Source: an uncultured Prevotella sp.
GTDB taxonomy: Bacteria; Bacteroidota; Bacteroidia; Bacteroidales; Bacteroidaceae
Length of the DNA: 30,268 nucleotides
NCBI GenBank assembly: GCA_938028745.1
Contig: CALIZL010000017.1
Location: 1-30,268, forward strand
Reading direction: 5' to 3'
In this document: piece after piece, positions 7,000 through 15,910 of the stretch
Position numbering within the stretch: position 1 is the first letter of the stretch
Layout: the number at the start of each line of letters is the position of its first letter
Position numbers and translations under genes: made by a program
The notes under the pieces: generated by a model
What the model was told of the DNA's origin: nothing
The model's database searches: none
What the model saw: the letters and a program-made list of their open reading frames with translations, nothing else

Positions 7000-8355
7000 A
7001 TGGATAATCAGAAAGCAACATTAGAGTTAGGGACAAAGCCCGTGGGACAGCTGCTTATGCGCTATGCCGTCCCCGCAATCATTGCTATGACGGCATCCTC
7101 GCTCTACAACATGGTTGATAGCATCTTTATTGGGCAGGGCGTTGGTGCTTTGGCCATATCGGGACTTGCCATTACCTTTCCGTTGATGAACCTTTCCACC
7201 GCTTTTGGCGCAGGAGTAGGAGTGGGTGCATCTAGTTTGCTTTCGGTAAAGCTGGGGCAAAAAGATTATGAAGCCGCCCAAAACATACTTGGCAACACAG
7301 TTGTGTTGAACATCATTACAGGTGTTTGTTTCTCCATTATCAGCCTTTTGTTTCTCGAACCCATCCTCATGTTCTTTGGGGCAAGCGCACAAACGCTGCC
7401 ATACGCTAAGGATTACATGGAGATTATCCTTCTTGGAAACGTTGTTACGCACCTGTATTTTGGTCTAAACGCCCTGCAACGGGCCGCAGGCAAGCCCCAA
7501 TTGTCCATGTATATGACCATCTTCACGGTGATAATCAATGCCATACTCGACCCCATCTTCATTTGGCCACTAGGACTAGGCATACGCGGAGCAGCCTACG
7601 CCACGGTGCTTTCCCAGCTACTTGCCCTGATATGGCAGTTGTTGATGTTCAGCAAAAAGTCTGAATTTATACACTTCAAGCGCGGAATATATCGCTTGCG
7701 CAGTCGTTTGGTGAAGAATATCCTTGCCATTGGCATGTCTCCCTTTTCCATGAACGTGTGTGCATGCTTTGTGGTCATCATCATTAACAACAGTTTGGTG
7801 TCGCATGGAGGTGACATGGCCGTTGGTGCTTACGGCATCATCAACCGCATAGCCTTTATATTCGTGATGGTAACTATTGGTGTTAACCAAGGAATGCAAC
7901 CCATTGCAGGCTACAATTATGGCGCAATGAAGTTCGACCGCATGATGCGTGTGTTGAAATATGCCGTAATTTGCGGCACATGCGTAACCACAACGGGCTT
8001 TGTGGTAGGCGAGTTTTTCCCCGAACAGTGTGTTAGACTCTTCACATCCGACCAAACGCTTATCGACCTATCGGTACACGCCATGCGCATAACGATGGTG
8101 TCTTTCCCCATCATTGGCTACCAAATGGTTATCGCCAACTTCTTCCAAAGCATCGGCAAGGCTAAGATAAGCGTCTTCCTCTCGCTTTCAAGGCAGTTGG
8201 TATTCTTAATTCCGCTGCTCTTGGTGTTGCCTACACTCTATGGCGCAGACGGCGTATGGTGGTCTATGCCCGTAGCCGATACCATATCGGCATTGGTAAC
8301 GGCCGTTATCATGGCCTTGTTTATGCGTAAAATCAACAAACAAAAGACATTATAG
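7000..8355 (+). CDS. MATE family efflux transporter
   Basis: 451 aa, typical for MATE (multidrug and toxin extrusion) proteins, which exchange Na+ or H+ for drugs or metabolites across the inner membrane. There are about twelve hydrophobic segments. The N-terminal segment PVGQLLMRYAVPAIIAMTAS and LYNMVDSIFIGQGVG are classic for the MepA-like branch, and the second half repeats the pattern (GVNQGMQPIAGYNYGA). The last residues are basic and cytoplasmic. The start is set by the promoter 23 bases upstream. The kinase-like gene follows after 2 bases, so the two are cotranscribed. Substrate cannot be told from sequence. Confidence 0.93.
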   Translation: MDNQKATLELGTKPVGQLLMRYAVPAIIAMTASSLYNMVDSIFIGQGVGALAISGLAITFPLMNLSTAFGAGVGVGASSLLSVKLGQKDYEAAQNILGNTVVLNIITGVCFSIISLLFLEPILMFFGASAQTLPYAKDYMEIILLGNVVTHLYFGLNALQRAAGKPQLSMYMTIFTVIINAILDPIFIWPLGLGIRGAAYATVLSQLLALIWQLLMFSKKSEFIHFKRGIYRLRSRLVKNILAIGMSPFSMNVCACFVVIIINNSLVSHGGDMAVGAYGIINRIAFIFVMVTIGVNQGMQPIAGYNYGAMKFDRMMRVLKYAVICGTCVTTTGFVVGEFFPEQCVRLFTSDQTLIDLSVHAMRITMVSFPIIGYQMVIANFFQSIGKAKISVFLSLSRQLVFLIPLLLVLPTLYGADGVWWSMPVADTISALVTAVIMALFMRKINKQKTL

Positions 8356-8357
8356 CG

Positions 8358-8996
8358 ATGGAAACTTCGAACATTATCATAACTGTGGGCAGACAGCTTG
8401 GCAGTGGCGGCAAGGAAATTGCCTCATTGTTGGCGCAACGCTTGGGCTATAAAATGTATGATAGCGAGTTGTTGAACCTAGCCGCAAAAGAAAGTGGACT
8501 TTGTGAGCGGCTCTTCGAACGCAACGACGAACAGAAAGCGTTTAGCAAAAGTTTCTTTCGTTATAATCTGCCGCTTATCGGCGGAGAACACGGCATGTTC
8601 CACAACGAACTCTCGCAAGACACGTTGTTTAAGTTTCAAAGCGAGGCCATCATTAAGGCTGCCGAGGCCGATAATTGCGTGTTCGTGGGCAGATGCGCCG
8701 ACTATATTCTGCGCGATGCTCCACGTCTTCTTAGTTTTTTCGTAACGGCAAACCTCGAAGAACGCATCCAACGCGTGATGCAACGCCAGCAATGCGATGA
8801 AAAAAAGGCTGCTGCCATCGTTCGCGAAGGCGACGAACACCGAGCAGCCTATTACGATTTCTATACGGGTAAGACTTGGGGGCATGGGTTCTCATACGAC
8901 CTTTGTGTCAATTCTTCCGTCTTGGGCATAAAAGGTACGGCCGATTTCCTTGGCCAATTTGTTGAAACCAAGTTTTCTAGGCCATGCGGCGAATAG
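8358..8996 (+). CDS. Cytidylate kinase-like protein
   Basis: 212 aa. The N-terminus ITVGRQLGSGGKEIA (9-22) is the glycine-rich P-loop of the 'cytidylate kinase-like' branch of P-loop nucleoside kinases, followed by ASLLAQRLGYKMYDSELL. The middle holds NCVFVGRCADYIL and a lid-like basic helix (EERIQRVMQRQ). These proteins are widespread in Bacteroidetes and Firmicutes beside transporters, distinct from true Cmk, and their substrate is mostly unproven. It starts 2 bases after the MATE stop and overlaps the next gene by 13 bases, implying translational coupling. Confidence 0.85.
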   Translation: METSNIIITVGRQLGSGGKEIASLLAQRLGYKMYDSELLNLAAKESGLCERLFERNDEQKAFSKSFFRYNLPLIGGEHGMFHNELSQDTLFKFQSEAIIKAAEADNCVFVGRCADYILRDAPRLLSFFVTANLEERIQRVMQRQQCDEKKAAAIVREGDEHRAAYYDFYTGKTWGHGFSYDLCVNSSVLGIKGTADFLGQFVETKFSRPCGE

Positions 8997-9490
8997 GCAT
9001 ATTGAGCGACACCCACGGCTATTGGGACGATAGGTATGAGACCTATTTTGCCGAATGCGACGAGATTTGGCATGCAGGTGACATCGGTTCGTTGGAAGTT
9101 TCTATGCGTTTGGCTGCCTTTAAGCCGCTAAGGGCTGTGCATGGCAACATCGATGGTGGCGATCTACGTCGCCTTTACCCAGAGCGATTGCGCTTTAAGG
9201 TAGAGGATGTGGACGTTTTGATGACCCATATCGGCGGTTATCCCGGACATTACGACCCGCGCATACAGGGCGCACTCTATGCCAGTCCGCCCAAACTCTT
9301 CGTCGCGGGGCACTCACACATCTTGAAAATACAATACGATAAGACGCTGAACATGCTCCACATCAACCCCGGAGCGGCAGGCATATCGGGCTTTCACAAG
9401 GAACGAACACTTGTTAGGCTCACCATTGAGGGTGAAAAATTCACCGATTGTGAGGTTATTACATTAGCAGACAATAATAAAATACTATAA
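8984..9490 (+). CDS. YfcE/MJ0936-type metallophosphodiesterase
   Basis: 168 aa, usual for small calcineurin-like phosphodiesterases. Metal-binding motifs are in order: D-T-H (9-11), HAGD (30-33), HGNID (53-57), THIGG (81-85) and GHSH (109-112). These correspond to the five conserved blocks of the YfcE family, which binds two metals (often Mn2+) and hydrolyses phosphodiesters; the natural substrate is unknown. The ATG lies inside the end of the kinase-like gene (13-base overlap), so it is made from the same message. Confidence 0.92.
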   Translation: MRRIGILSDTHGYWDDRYETYFAECDEIWHAGDIGSLEVSMRLAAFKPLRAVHGNIDGGDLRRLYPERLRFKVEDVDVLMTHIGGYPGHYDPRIQGALYASPPKLFVAGHSHILKIQYDKTLNMLHINPGAAGISGFHKERTLVRLTIEGEKFTDCEVITLADNNKIL

Positions 9491-9502
9491 ATACATTAGG
9501 GT

Positions 9503-10651
9503 ATGAAAACCTATCTCGTAACAGGGGCAGCTGGTTTTATCGGTGCCAACTACATTAAGTACCTCTTGGAAAAGAAGTACCAGAACGAAGACATCAAAGT
9601 TATTGTACTGGACCTGCTTACTTATGCTGGCAATTTGGGTACGATAAAAAACGACATCGACGACAAACGTTGCGTGTTTGTTCGTGGCGACATTCGCGAT
9701 CGCGACCTAGTTAACGGCCTTTTTGCCGACAACGACATCGATTATGTGGTTAACTTTGCCGCAGAAAGTCATGTAGACCGCAGCATCGAAGACCCACAGC
9801 TGTTTCTTTCGGTGAACATTCTTGGTACCCAAAACCTGCTGGATGCAGCGCGTAAGGCTTGGGTTACGGGTAAAGACGAAACAGGTTATCCCACATGGAA
9901 GGCCGGCAAACGTTACCATCAAGTATCAACCGACGAGGTTTACGGCTCGCTAGGAGATACCGGTTACTTCATGGAAACAACACCTTTGTGCCCTCATAGC
10001 CCATATAGTGCATCGAAAGCTAGTGCCGACATGTTTGTAATGGCTTACCACGACACCTATCACATGCCCGTAAGCATCACACGTTGCTCTAACAATTACG
10101 GTCCTTATCATTTCCCAGAGAAACTTATTCCGCTAATTATCAACAACATTTTAGAGGGAAAGAAACTCCCTGTTTACGGCAAAGGCGAGAACGTTAGAGA
10201 TTGGCTTTACGTTGAAGACCATTGCAAAGCCATCGACCTTGTTGTGCGCGAAGGGCGCGTTGGCGAGGTGTATAACGTTGGCGGACACAACGAAATGAAG
10301 AATATCGACATTGTGAAACTGATTATTAAGACCATTCGCCAACTGCTGGATAGCAACAAAGACCTTCGCCACGTGCTTAAAAAACAAGAATTGGATGCTA
10401 ATGGAGAGATACGCACCGACTGGATAAACGAAGATCTGATTACGTATGTTGCCGACCGATTGGGACATGACCAACGTTATGGTATCGACCCAACGAAGAT
10501 TAAAAACGAACTGGGCTGGTATCCCGAAACAAAGTTTGCCGATGGCATCGTTAAGACTATCGAGTGGAACTTGGCCAATCAGGAGTGGATTGCCGAAGTA
10601 ACCAGTGGCGATTATCAAAAGTATTACGAAGAGATGTACGGCAACCGTTAA
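9503..10651 (+). CDS. rmlB: dTDP-glucose 4,6-dehydratase
   Basis: 382 aa extended short-chain dehydrogenase. NAD-binding TGAAGFIG is at 7-14, the catalytic TDE at 143-145, and YSASK with Tyr168 and Lys172. It converts dTDP-glucose to dTDP-4-keto-6-deoxyglucose, the branch point for many deoxysugars. It is longer than E. coli RmlB (about 360 aa) because of an insertion around 275-320, which I recall as common in Bacteroidetes. The stop overlaps the next ATG (TAATG). The downstream FdtA- and aminotransferase-like genes point to an amino sugar rather than rhamnose. No rmlA, rmlC or rmlD is in the window. Confidence 0.95.
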   Translation: MKTYLVTGAAGFIGANYIKYLLEKKYQNEDIKVIVLDLLTYAGNLGTIKNDIDDKRCVFVRGDIRDRDLVNGLFADNDIDYVVNFAAESHVDRSIEDPQLFLSVNILGTQNLLDAARKAWVTGKDETGYPTWKAGKRYHQVSTDEVYGSLGDTGYFMETTPLCPHSPYSASKASADMFVMAYHDTYHMPVSITRCSNNYGPYHFPEKLIPLIINNILEGKKLPVYGKGENVRDWLYVEDHCKAIDLVVREGRVGEVYNVGGHNEMKNIDIVKLIIKTIRQLLDSNKDLRHVLKKQELDANGEIRTDWINEDLITYVADRLGHDQRYGIDPTKIKNELGWYPETKFADGIVKTIEWNLANQEWIAEVTSGDYQKYYEEMYGNR

Positions 10652-10953
10652 TGGATAACATTAGTACAGAGTTGCATAGCTTTCTCATCAGCTTTGGCCA
10701 GAACCCCAAGTTGGTGAGTCATCAGGTGGGGCATTATGTTGAACATTTGCTCCACCTGCTGCCCACTTTGAACGAACAACGGCTCATATCTTTCTATGGT
10801 TTGTTCGGTAAAACAAGGCTTACATTACGCCAATTGGCACAGGCAAAGAACGAAACAGATGCGCAAACGGCCGAAAACATCGCCACCGACTTGCGTAGGT
10901 TGGCAGTTACACCCGAATGGCAGATGCTTAAAGGTTTGATAAACAACAAATGA
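10651..10953 (+). CDS. Hypothetical protein in sugar cluster
   Basis: 100 aa from MDNISTELHSFLISFGQNPK; an 87-base upstream extension lies inside rmlB and is rejected because the ATG at 10651 overlaps the rmlB stop (TAATG). The protein is mostly helical, without signal or membrane segments. The second half (LTLRQLAQAKNETDAQTAENI) resembles a helix-turn-helix-like arrangement, but this is a weak impression. The stop overlaps the fdtA start (ATGA). The double overlap suggests its level is matched to the enzymes on either side. Function not recognised. Confidence 0.75.
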   Translation: MDNISTELHSFLISFGQNPKLVSHQVGHYVEHLLHLLPTLNEQRLISFYGLFGKTRLTLRQLAQAKNETDAQTAENIATDLRRLAVTPEWQMLKGLINNK

Positions 10954-11363
10954 AACACTTGAACACAACCCTTATCGACTTCCCGAAGATAACCGACCCA
11001 CGTGGTAATCTCACGGTAGCGCAGTCGTTTACCGATGTTCCATTCGCCATACAACGTGCTTATTGGGTTTATGATGTGCCTGGCGGTGAATGCCGCGGAG
11101 GTCATGCGCACAAGTTGTGTAAGGAGGTTCTCATCGCCCTTAGTGGTAGTTTCCATGTAACGGTAGACAACGGCGAAGAGCAAAAAACAGTGTTGCTTAA
11201 CCATCCTTATCAAGGTTTGCTTATTGATACAGACGTGTGGCGAACGCTCGACGACTTCTCTTCAGGAGCTGTTTGTTTGGTTTTAGCATCCGAACCGTTC
11301 GATGAAGACGACTACATTCGCGAGTACGACGACTTTCTTCGGTATCTCGCAGATAAAAAATAG
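10950..11363 (+). CDS. fdtA: dTDP-4-keto-6-deoxyglucose 3,4-ketoisomerase, FdtA-like
   Basis: 137 aa cupin. The core RGGHAHK (49-55) matches the FdtA/QdtA/TylX3 family, whose two histidines (here His52 and His54) act in moving the keto group from C4 to C3. The C-terminal EPFDEDDYIREYDDF is also typical. The product, a dTDP-3-keto-6-deoxyhexose, is the substrate of an FdtB/QdtB aminotransferase, and such a gene lies downstream. The stereochemistry (Fuc3N by FdtA or Qui3N by QdtA) cannot be decided by eye. The start overlaps the previous stop. Confidence 0.87.
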   Translation: MKHLNTTLIDFPKITDPRGNLTVAQSFTDVPFAIQRAYWVYDVPGGECRGGHAHKLCKEVLIALSGSFHVTVDNGEEQKTVLLNHPYQGLLIDTDVWRTLDDFSSGAVCLVLASEPFDEDDYIREYDDFLRYLADKK

Positions 11364-11418
11364 CGGTGCATTGCATCGTGTTTTATATTGGCTTTAATAC
11401 CCATCCTGCAATTTTTGA

Positions 11419-12360
11419 ATGTACGAAATAGTTAGATATACGCCTGAACTGAAAGCCCAATGGGACAGTTTCGTTCGCAAAAGCCGAAACGGAACCTTCC
11501 TTTTCTTGCGCGATTATATGGACTACCATCGCCAAAGGTTCACCGATTTCTCACTTCTTATATTCCATAAGCAATCTTTGGTGGCTCTTTTGCCGCTCAA
11601 TAAAGAAAGGGATGGGAGCGTGACTTCGCATAGTGGGTTGACCTACGGCGGACTGATAACCGACAAGAAGGGTAGGGCGGTTAAGGTGATGCAGGTGTTC
11701 GAATGCCTTAATACGTGGTTACGCAATGCGGGAATAACACGCGTTGTGTATCGCCCCGTGCCGTGGATATACCATGAATTGCCTGCCGAAGAAGACCTTT
11801 ATGCGCTTTTCAACGTTTGCAATGCCCGCCTAACGGCTCGCGAAATATCCTCTACTATCTCGCAAGAGAATAAGTTGGCTTTCAGTCAGTCGCGAAAAGA
11901 TTGTCTGCGAAAGGCTAAAAGAGCAGGTGTAGAAGTTATGCCCTGCAACGATTTTGCCGCTTTTTGGGATATACTATCTGCCAACTTGCAACAGCGATAC
12001 GCCGTTAATCCTGTGCATTCGCTTACCGAAATAACGATGTTGGCAAACCTTTTCTCTCGCCACATCCGCCTTTATGCAGCCTATTTAGACAACGAAATGG
12101 TGGCTGGAACCGTGGTTTACATTATGCCACGCGTAGTGCATGTGCAATATATCTCTGCATCGGCCAAGGGAAAGGCCGTAGGCGCGCTCGATCTTTTGTT
12201 TCGTTATCTCATCGACGAAGTGTTTGTTGACAAGCCTTATTTTGACTTTGGTAAGTCTACCGAAGACCGCGGACGACGGTTAAACGAACCGCTTATCTTC
12301 CAAAAGGAAGGCTTTGGGGGGCGTGGCGTGTGTTACGACACCTACGAATGGGTGCCATAG
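11419..12360 (+). CDS. FemAB/GNAT-like N-acyltransferase
   Basis: 313 aa, no signal peptide. The layout is that of a FemAB-like double GNAT fold: an N-terminal part with GTFLFLRDYMDYHRQRF, a basic linker SRKDCLRKAKRAGVEV, and a C-terminal part ending DFGKSTEDRGRRLNEPL and FQKEGFGGRG, close to family signatures of FemAB-like and polysaccharide-locus GNAT proteins. It lies between the ketoisomerase and the aminotransferase, exactly where fdt/qdt clusters usually hold the N-acetyltransferase (FdtC/QdtC, a left-handed beta-helix enzyme). No such enzyme is present, so this protein may acylate the 3-amino sugar. The acyl donor is unknown. Confidence 0.75.
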   Translation: MYEIVRYTPELKAQWDSFVRKSRNGTFLFLRDYMDYHRQRFTDFSLLIFHKQSLVALLPLNKERDGSVTSHSGLTYGGLITDKKGRAVKVMQVFECLNTWLRNAGITRVVYRPVPWIYHELPAEEDLYALFNVCNARLTAREISSTISQENKLAFSQSRKDCLRKAKRAGVEVMPCNDFAAFWDILSANLQQRYAVNPVHSLTEITMLANLFSRHIRLYAAYLDNEMVAGTVVYIMPRVVHVQYISASAKGKAVGALDLLFRYLIDEVFVDKPYFDFGKSTEDRGRRLNEPLIFQKEGFGGRGVCYDTYEWVP

Positions 12361-12444
12361 GTTTCGCATTAACGGCGCTTTCAAGAGTCTGCACACCTTT
12401 GTTCGATGTTATATGTAATTAATGTATAAGTGTCCTTTCATGTC

Positions 12445-13548
12445 ATGTTAAAGTATTTCGACCTTCAACGATACACCGCCCAGCACCGCGAGCAACTGCA
12501 AGAAGTGGTTCGCCGCGTGGTGGATAGTGGTTGGTATCTGTTGGGTAACGAGGTAAAGGCTTTCGAAAAGGCCTATGCCCAATACATCGGTACGTCGCAT
12601 TGTGTGGCCTGTGGAAACGGATTAGATGCTCTTTCGCTGATCTTCAAGGCTTATATTGAAAAAGGTTTGTTGCATCATGGCGATGAGATACTAGTGCCAG
12701 CCAACACGTATATCGCCTCAATCATCTCAATAACGTCTAACGGTTTGCTGCCAGTTTTGGTCGAACCACATGCAGATACGTTCCAGATAGATGCGCAACA
12801 AATGGCAAAACACATCAACAAGCGAACCAAAGCACTGCTTGTTGTGCATCTATATGGCAAGTGTGCCTTTACCGAAGAGTTGCTTTCCATTTGCGCAGAA
12901 CATCAACTTTTGATGATAGAAGACAACGCACAAGCTCATGGATGCCTATGGAAAGGACGGCGAACAGGCAGTGTAGGCCATGCGGCTGCCCACAGTTTTT
13001 ACCCGGGTAAGAACCTCGGTGCGTTGGGAGATGCCGGCTGTGTAACCACTAATGATGAAGAGTTGGCGAACATTGTGCGAGCATTGGGCAACTATGGGTC
13101 GAGCAAGAAATATGTGTTCGACTACGTTGGACAGAACAGTAGGATGGACGAAGTGCAGGCCGCAGTGCTTTGCGAGAAACTAAAATGGCTGGACCAAGAC
13201 AACAAACGGCGCGTGGCCATCGCTGAAAAGTATGTTGACGGCATCCGAAACGCAAACATAACCTTGCCCACCAAGGACTATTTGGCTAACAACGTGTTCC
13301 ACATTTTCCCTGTGCTATGCGTCAAGCGCGATTTGTTGCAGCACGAATTACACAAACGCGGCATCGAGACCATCATTCATTATCCCATTCCGCCCCACAA
13401 GCAACAGTGCTATTCCGAGTGGAAGGACCTTTCTCTACCAATCACCGAACGCATACATAGCGAAGAGTTAAGCTTGCCGTTAAACCCAGCGATGACAGAC
13501 GAAGAGGTGGAGATGGTTATCACGACAGTGTCTGACATCAGGCTTTGA
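12445..13548 (+). CDS. DegT/DnrJ/EryC1 sugar aminotransferase, FdtB-like
   Basis: 367 aa from MLKYFDLQRYTAQHREQL; a GTG 15 bases upstream is possible but less likely. This is a PLP fold-type I aminotransferase of the DegT/StrS family: CGNGLDALSLIFKAY, DEILVPANTYIAS, EDNAQAHG and SFYPGKNLGA, with Lys189 as the probable Schiff-base lysine. C-terminal IETIIHYPIPPHKQ also fits. With the FdtA-like enzyme it should transfer an amino group from glutamate to C3, giving dTDP-3-amino-3,6-dideoxyhexose. It is the last gene of the sugar cluster; the next gene has its own promoter. Confidence 0.9.
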   Translation: MLKYFDLQRYTAQHREQLQEVVRRVVDSGWYLLGNEVKAFEKAYAQYIGTSHCVACGNGLDALSLIFKAYIEKGLLHHGDEILVPANTYIASIISITSNGLLPVLVEPHADTFQIDAQQMAKHINKRTKALLVVHLYGKCAFTEELLSICAEHQLLMIEDNAQAHGCLWKGRRTGSVGHAAAHSFYPGKNLGALGDAGCVTTNDEELANIVRALGNYGSSKKYVFDYVGQNSRMDEVQAAVLCEKLKWLDQDNKRRVAIAEKYVDGIRNANITLPTKDYLANNVFHIFPVLCVKRDLLQHELHKRGIETIIHYPIPPHKQQCYSEWKDLSLPITERIHSEELSLPLNPAMTDEEVEMVITTVSDIRL

Positions 13549-13617
13549 CAACAGATGAAGGCCTGCATCAAATGCTTTCCACAAGTACTTCGTGTGCCGT
13601 GTCTTTAACAAACACAA

Positions 13618-13649
13618 TTTGCAGATATGGATAATAATGCTTAACTTTG
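13618..13649 (+). promoter_or_regulatory. Promoter of panB
   Basis: TTTG at 13618-13621, 20 bases, then TAACTTTG at 13642-13649: full match to the Bacteroidota promoter. Transcription should begin near 13656, giving a leader of about 70 bases before the panB ATG at 13729. Confidence 0.75.
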
Positions 13650-13676
13650 CCCTAAAATTATAACAAAGTATGGCAA

Positions 13677-13707
13677 AATGGAGTTGGGGCGAGGCTCTAA
13701 CTCCATT
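13677..13707 (+). promoter_or_regulatory. Leader hairpin of panB
   Basis: AATGGAGTT at 13677-13685 pairs perfectly with AACTCCATT at 13699-13707 around a 13-base loop. It lies wholly within the predicted panB leader, 21 bases upstream of the ATG. No T-run follows, so attenuation by termination is not suggested; effects on ribosome access or stability are possible. Inference only. Confidence 0.45.
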
Positions 13708-13728
13708 AATTGAAAATGAAAGAACGTC

Positions 13729-14550
13729 ATGGCAGGCTATTTAAACACTGACACAAAGAAGGTAACTGCAAACCAGTTTGCGGCAATGAAACGCCAAGGT
13801 GAGAAGATTTCTATGCTCACTGCATACGATTTCACCACGGCAACGATTATTGACGGGGCTGGAATAGACGGCATCTTAGTGGGCGACTCGGCTTCTAACG
13901 TGATGGCAGGAAACGCCGACACCTTGCCCATTACGCTCGATGAAATGATTTATCACGCCCGAAGTGTTGCCCGTGCCGTGCATCGCGCCCTCGTTGTATG
14001 CGACATGCCATTTGGTACTTATCAAGTTTCAAAAGACTTGGCCGTGGCCAATGCCGTGCGGATGATGAAAGAAACGGGTGTGGATGCCTTGAAACTGGAA
14101 GGCGGAAAGGAAATTGCCGACACGATTAAACATTTGGTAGACATCGGCATACCCGTTATTGGGCACCTCGGACTGACGCCACAAAGCGTGCATAAGTTTG
14201 GCGGATATGGCGTTAGGGCAAAAGAAACGGCCGAGGCCGAAAAGCTAATTACAGACGCCGTTGCGCTGGACAAGGCCGGCTGTTTTGCCATAACCTTGGA
14301 GAAAGTGCCTGCCGATTTAGCCGCTGAGGTAACCAAACGCGTATCGTGCGCCACGATTGGGATTGGTGCAGGCCATGCAACCGATGGCCAAATTCTTGTA
14401 TATGCCGACATGCTTGGCCTTACGCAGGGTTTCAAACCTAAGTTTTTAAGGCAGTACGCCCATCTTGCACAGCAGATGAACGATGCTGTGCAGGCCTACA
14501 TCACCGACGTTAAGGCAGCGACGTTCCCCTCTGTTGACGAGTCGTATTGA
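13729..14550 (+). CDS. panB: 3-methyl-2-oxobutanoate hydroxymethyltransferase
   Basis: 273 aa, normal length. PanB uses methylene-tetrahydrofolate to convert ketoisovalerate to ketopantoate, the first committed step of pantothenate synthesis. Visible signatures: KISMLTAYDFTTATIIDGAG, GDSASNVMAGN with the metal-binding Asp, VVCDMPFGTYQ, KLEGG, IGHLGLTPQSVHKFGG and TIGIGAGHATDGQILVYADM. It has its own promoter and a leader hairpin. panC and panD lie 11 kb away on the other strand; no panE/ketopantoate reductase is seen here. Confidence 0.97.
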   Translation: MAGYLNTDTKKVTANQFAAMKRQGEKISMLTAYDFTTATIIDGAGIDGILVGDSASNVMAGNADTLPITLDEMIYHARSVARAVHRALVVCDMPFGTYQVSKDLAVANAVRMMKETGVDALKLEGGKEIADTIKHLVDIGIPVIGHLGLTPQSVHKFGGYGVRAKETAEAEKLITDAVALDKAGCFAITLEKVPADLAAEVTKRVSCATIGIGAGHATDGQILVYADMLGLTQGFKPKFLRQYAHLAQQMNDAVQAYITDVKAATFPSVDESY

Positions 14551-14641
14551 CCTTATTGTACGTAAAGGGCATTCAATACGCCAACTATTAACGTTCGTGT
14601 TCTTCACCTCCACTTCATGATTATCAATTAACAACGAAGCA

Positions 14642-15817
14642 ATGGACACCCAAAACACCCCAGTACACATCAGTCTTTGGCACGCCGACTTTTGGATTTT
14701 GGCCATTACCAACTTGCTTATAACCATGTCGGTTTATATGCTCATACCCATTTTGCCTGTTTGGATGTTGGGGTCGGCTGGTCTTTCCCAACAAGCCGTT
14801 GGAATTGTAATGGGCGTTTACGGCATCGGATTGTTTCTTTTGGGCGGCTTTTGCAACTGGCTTGTTCAGCGTTATCGCCGCAACAGGGTTTGTCTTTGGG
14901 CCATTGCCTTGGTGTTTTTGGCCTTGCTAGGCTGTTGGCTTGTTGAGCGCGAACTGCATCAGTCGTGGTTGCAATACCGCGTGTTGTTGTTCCTTCGCCT
15001 TGTACTAGGTGCCGGTTTCGGTTTAGTACAGATGATATTGTCCAGCACGTTGATTATAGATAAGAGCGAATCCTTTCAGCGTACCGAGGCCAACCACGCC
15101 TCTGCATGGTTCGGACGCTTTGCCTTGTCGTTAGGTCCGATGCTTGGTATTGTCTTTGCCCGCACCACTTTCAGTCCTATTTTGGCTAGTGCTGCTTTGG
15201 CTTTGGCTGCTTATATACTGCTTGCCACGGTGAAATTTCCCTTTCGCACGCCCGACGACGGTGTTAAAAAGATTAGTGGCGACCGTTTTTTCTTACCCGT
15301 GGCAAAGTGGCTTTTCCTCAATCTCTTCCTCATTTGTTTGTCGGTTGGCATACTTATGTCCACGCAATTCACCGCCATGTTCTACGCTATGGTGATGGTA
15401 GGCTTTGCGATAGCCTTGCTAGCCGAACGTTTTGCCTTTGTAGATGCCGACCTAAAAAGTCAGGTAGTAGCGGGTTCGATACTCATTGCTGCGGCCTTGA
15501 TGATGATATTAACGCGTAAGCAAATGGTTGTAAACTACATCTCGCCCGTGTTCGTTGGGCTTGGCATTGGACTTATTGGTTCGCGTTTCTTGCTCTTCTT
15601 CATCAAGTTGAGTAAGCATTGTCAACGTGGAACGGCCGTAAGCACTTATATGCTAGGTTGGGAGAGCGGCCTGGCGGCAGGTCTTTTCGTTGGCTACTTC
15701 TTCTTTGCCGAAGACGTTCGCCTTGCGCTCACGGCCTCGTTAGCCTGCCTTATCTTGGCTTTCGGCTTGTATGTGGCCTTTACGCACCAGTGGTATATTA
15801 GGAAGAAGAACAGGTAA
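14642..15817 (+). CDS. MFS transporter
   Basis: 391 aa with about twelve hydrophobic segments. The first cytoplasmic loop after helix 2 reads NWLVQRYRRNRVCLW, in the place of the MFS signature loop. The N-terminus (LWHADFWILAITNLLITMSVYMLIP) is typical of Bacteroidetes MFS proteins. The C-terminus is basic (YIRKKNR) and cytoplasmic. No promoter of the TAnnTTTG type is seen in the 91 bases after panB, so it may be read through from panB. A link to pantothenate transport is possible but unproven. Confidence 0.88.
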   Translation: MDTQNTPVHISLWHADFWILAITNLLITMSVYMLIPILPVWMLGSAGLSQQAVGIVMGVYGIGLFLLGGFCNWLVQRYRRNRVCLWAIALVFLALLGCWLVERELHQSWLQYRVLLFLRLVLGAGFGLVQMILSSTLIIDKSESFQRTEANHASAWFGRFALSLGPMLGIVFARTTFSPILASAALALAAYILLATVKFPFRTPDDGVKKISGDRFFLPVAKWLFLNLFLICLSVGILMSTQFTAMFYAMVMVGFAIALLAERFAFVDADLKSQVVAGSILIAAALMMILTRKQMVVNYISPVFVGLGIGLIGSRFLLFFIKLSKHCQRGTAVSTYMLGWESGLAAGLFVGYFFFAEDVRLALTASLACLILAFGLYVAFTHQWYIRKKNR

Positions 15818-15880
15818 CAGCTCTGTTTGCGTGCTTATTCATCGGCTGGTAACGCACTCTTTTTCCCGTTTCGTCGGCAA

Positions 15881-15888
15881 TATATTTG
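15881..15888 (+). promoter_or_regulatory. Candidate -7 element before the beta-helix lipoprotein
   Basis: TATATTTG, matching TAnnTTTG, 22 bases before the chosen ATG at 15911. No TTTG at the -33 position. Supports 15911 rather than 15827 as the start. Confidence 0.4.
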
Positions 15889-15910
15889 TTTGAAACACGT
15901 TATTATCAGT

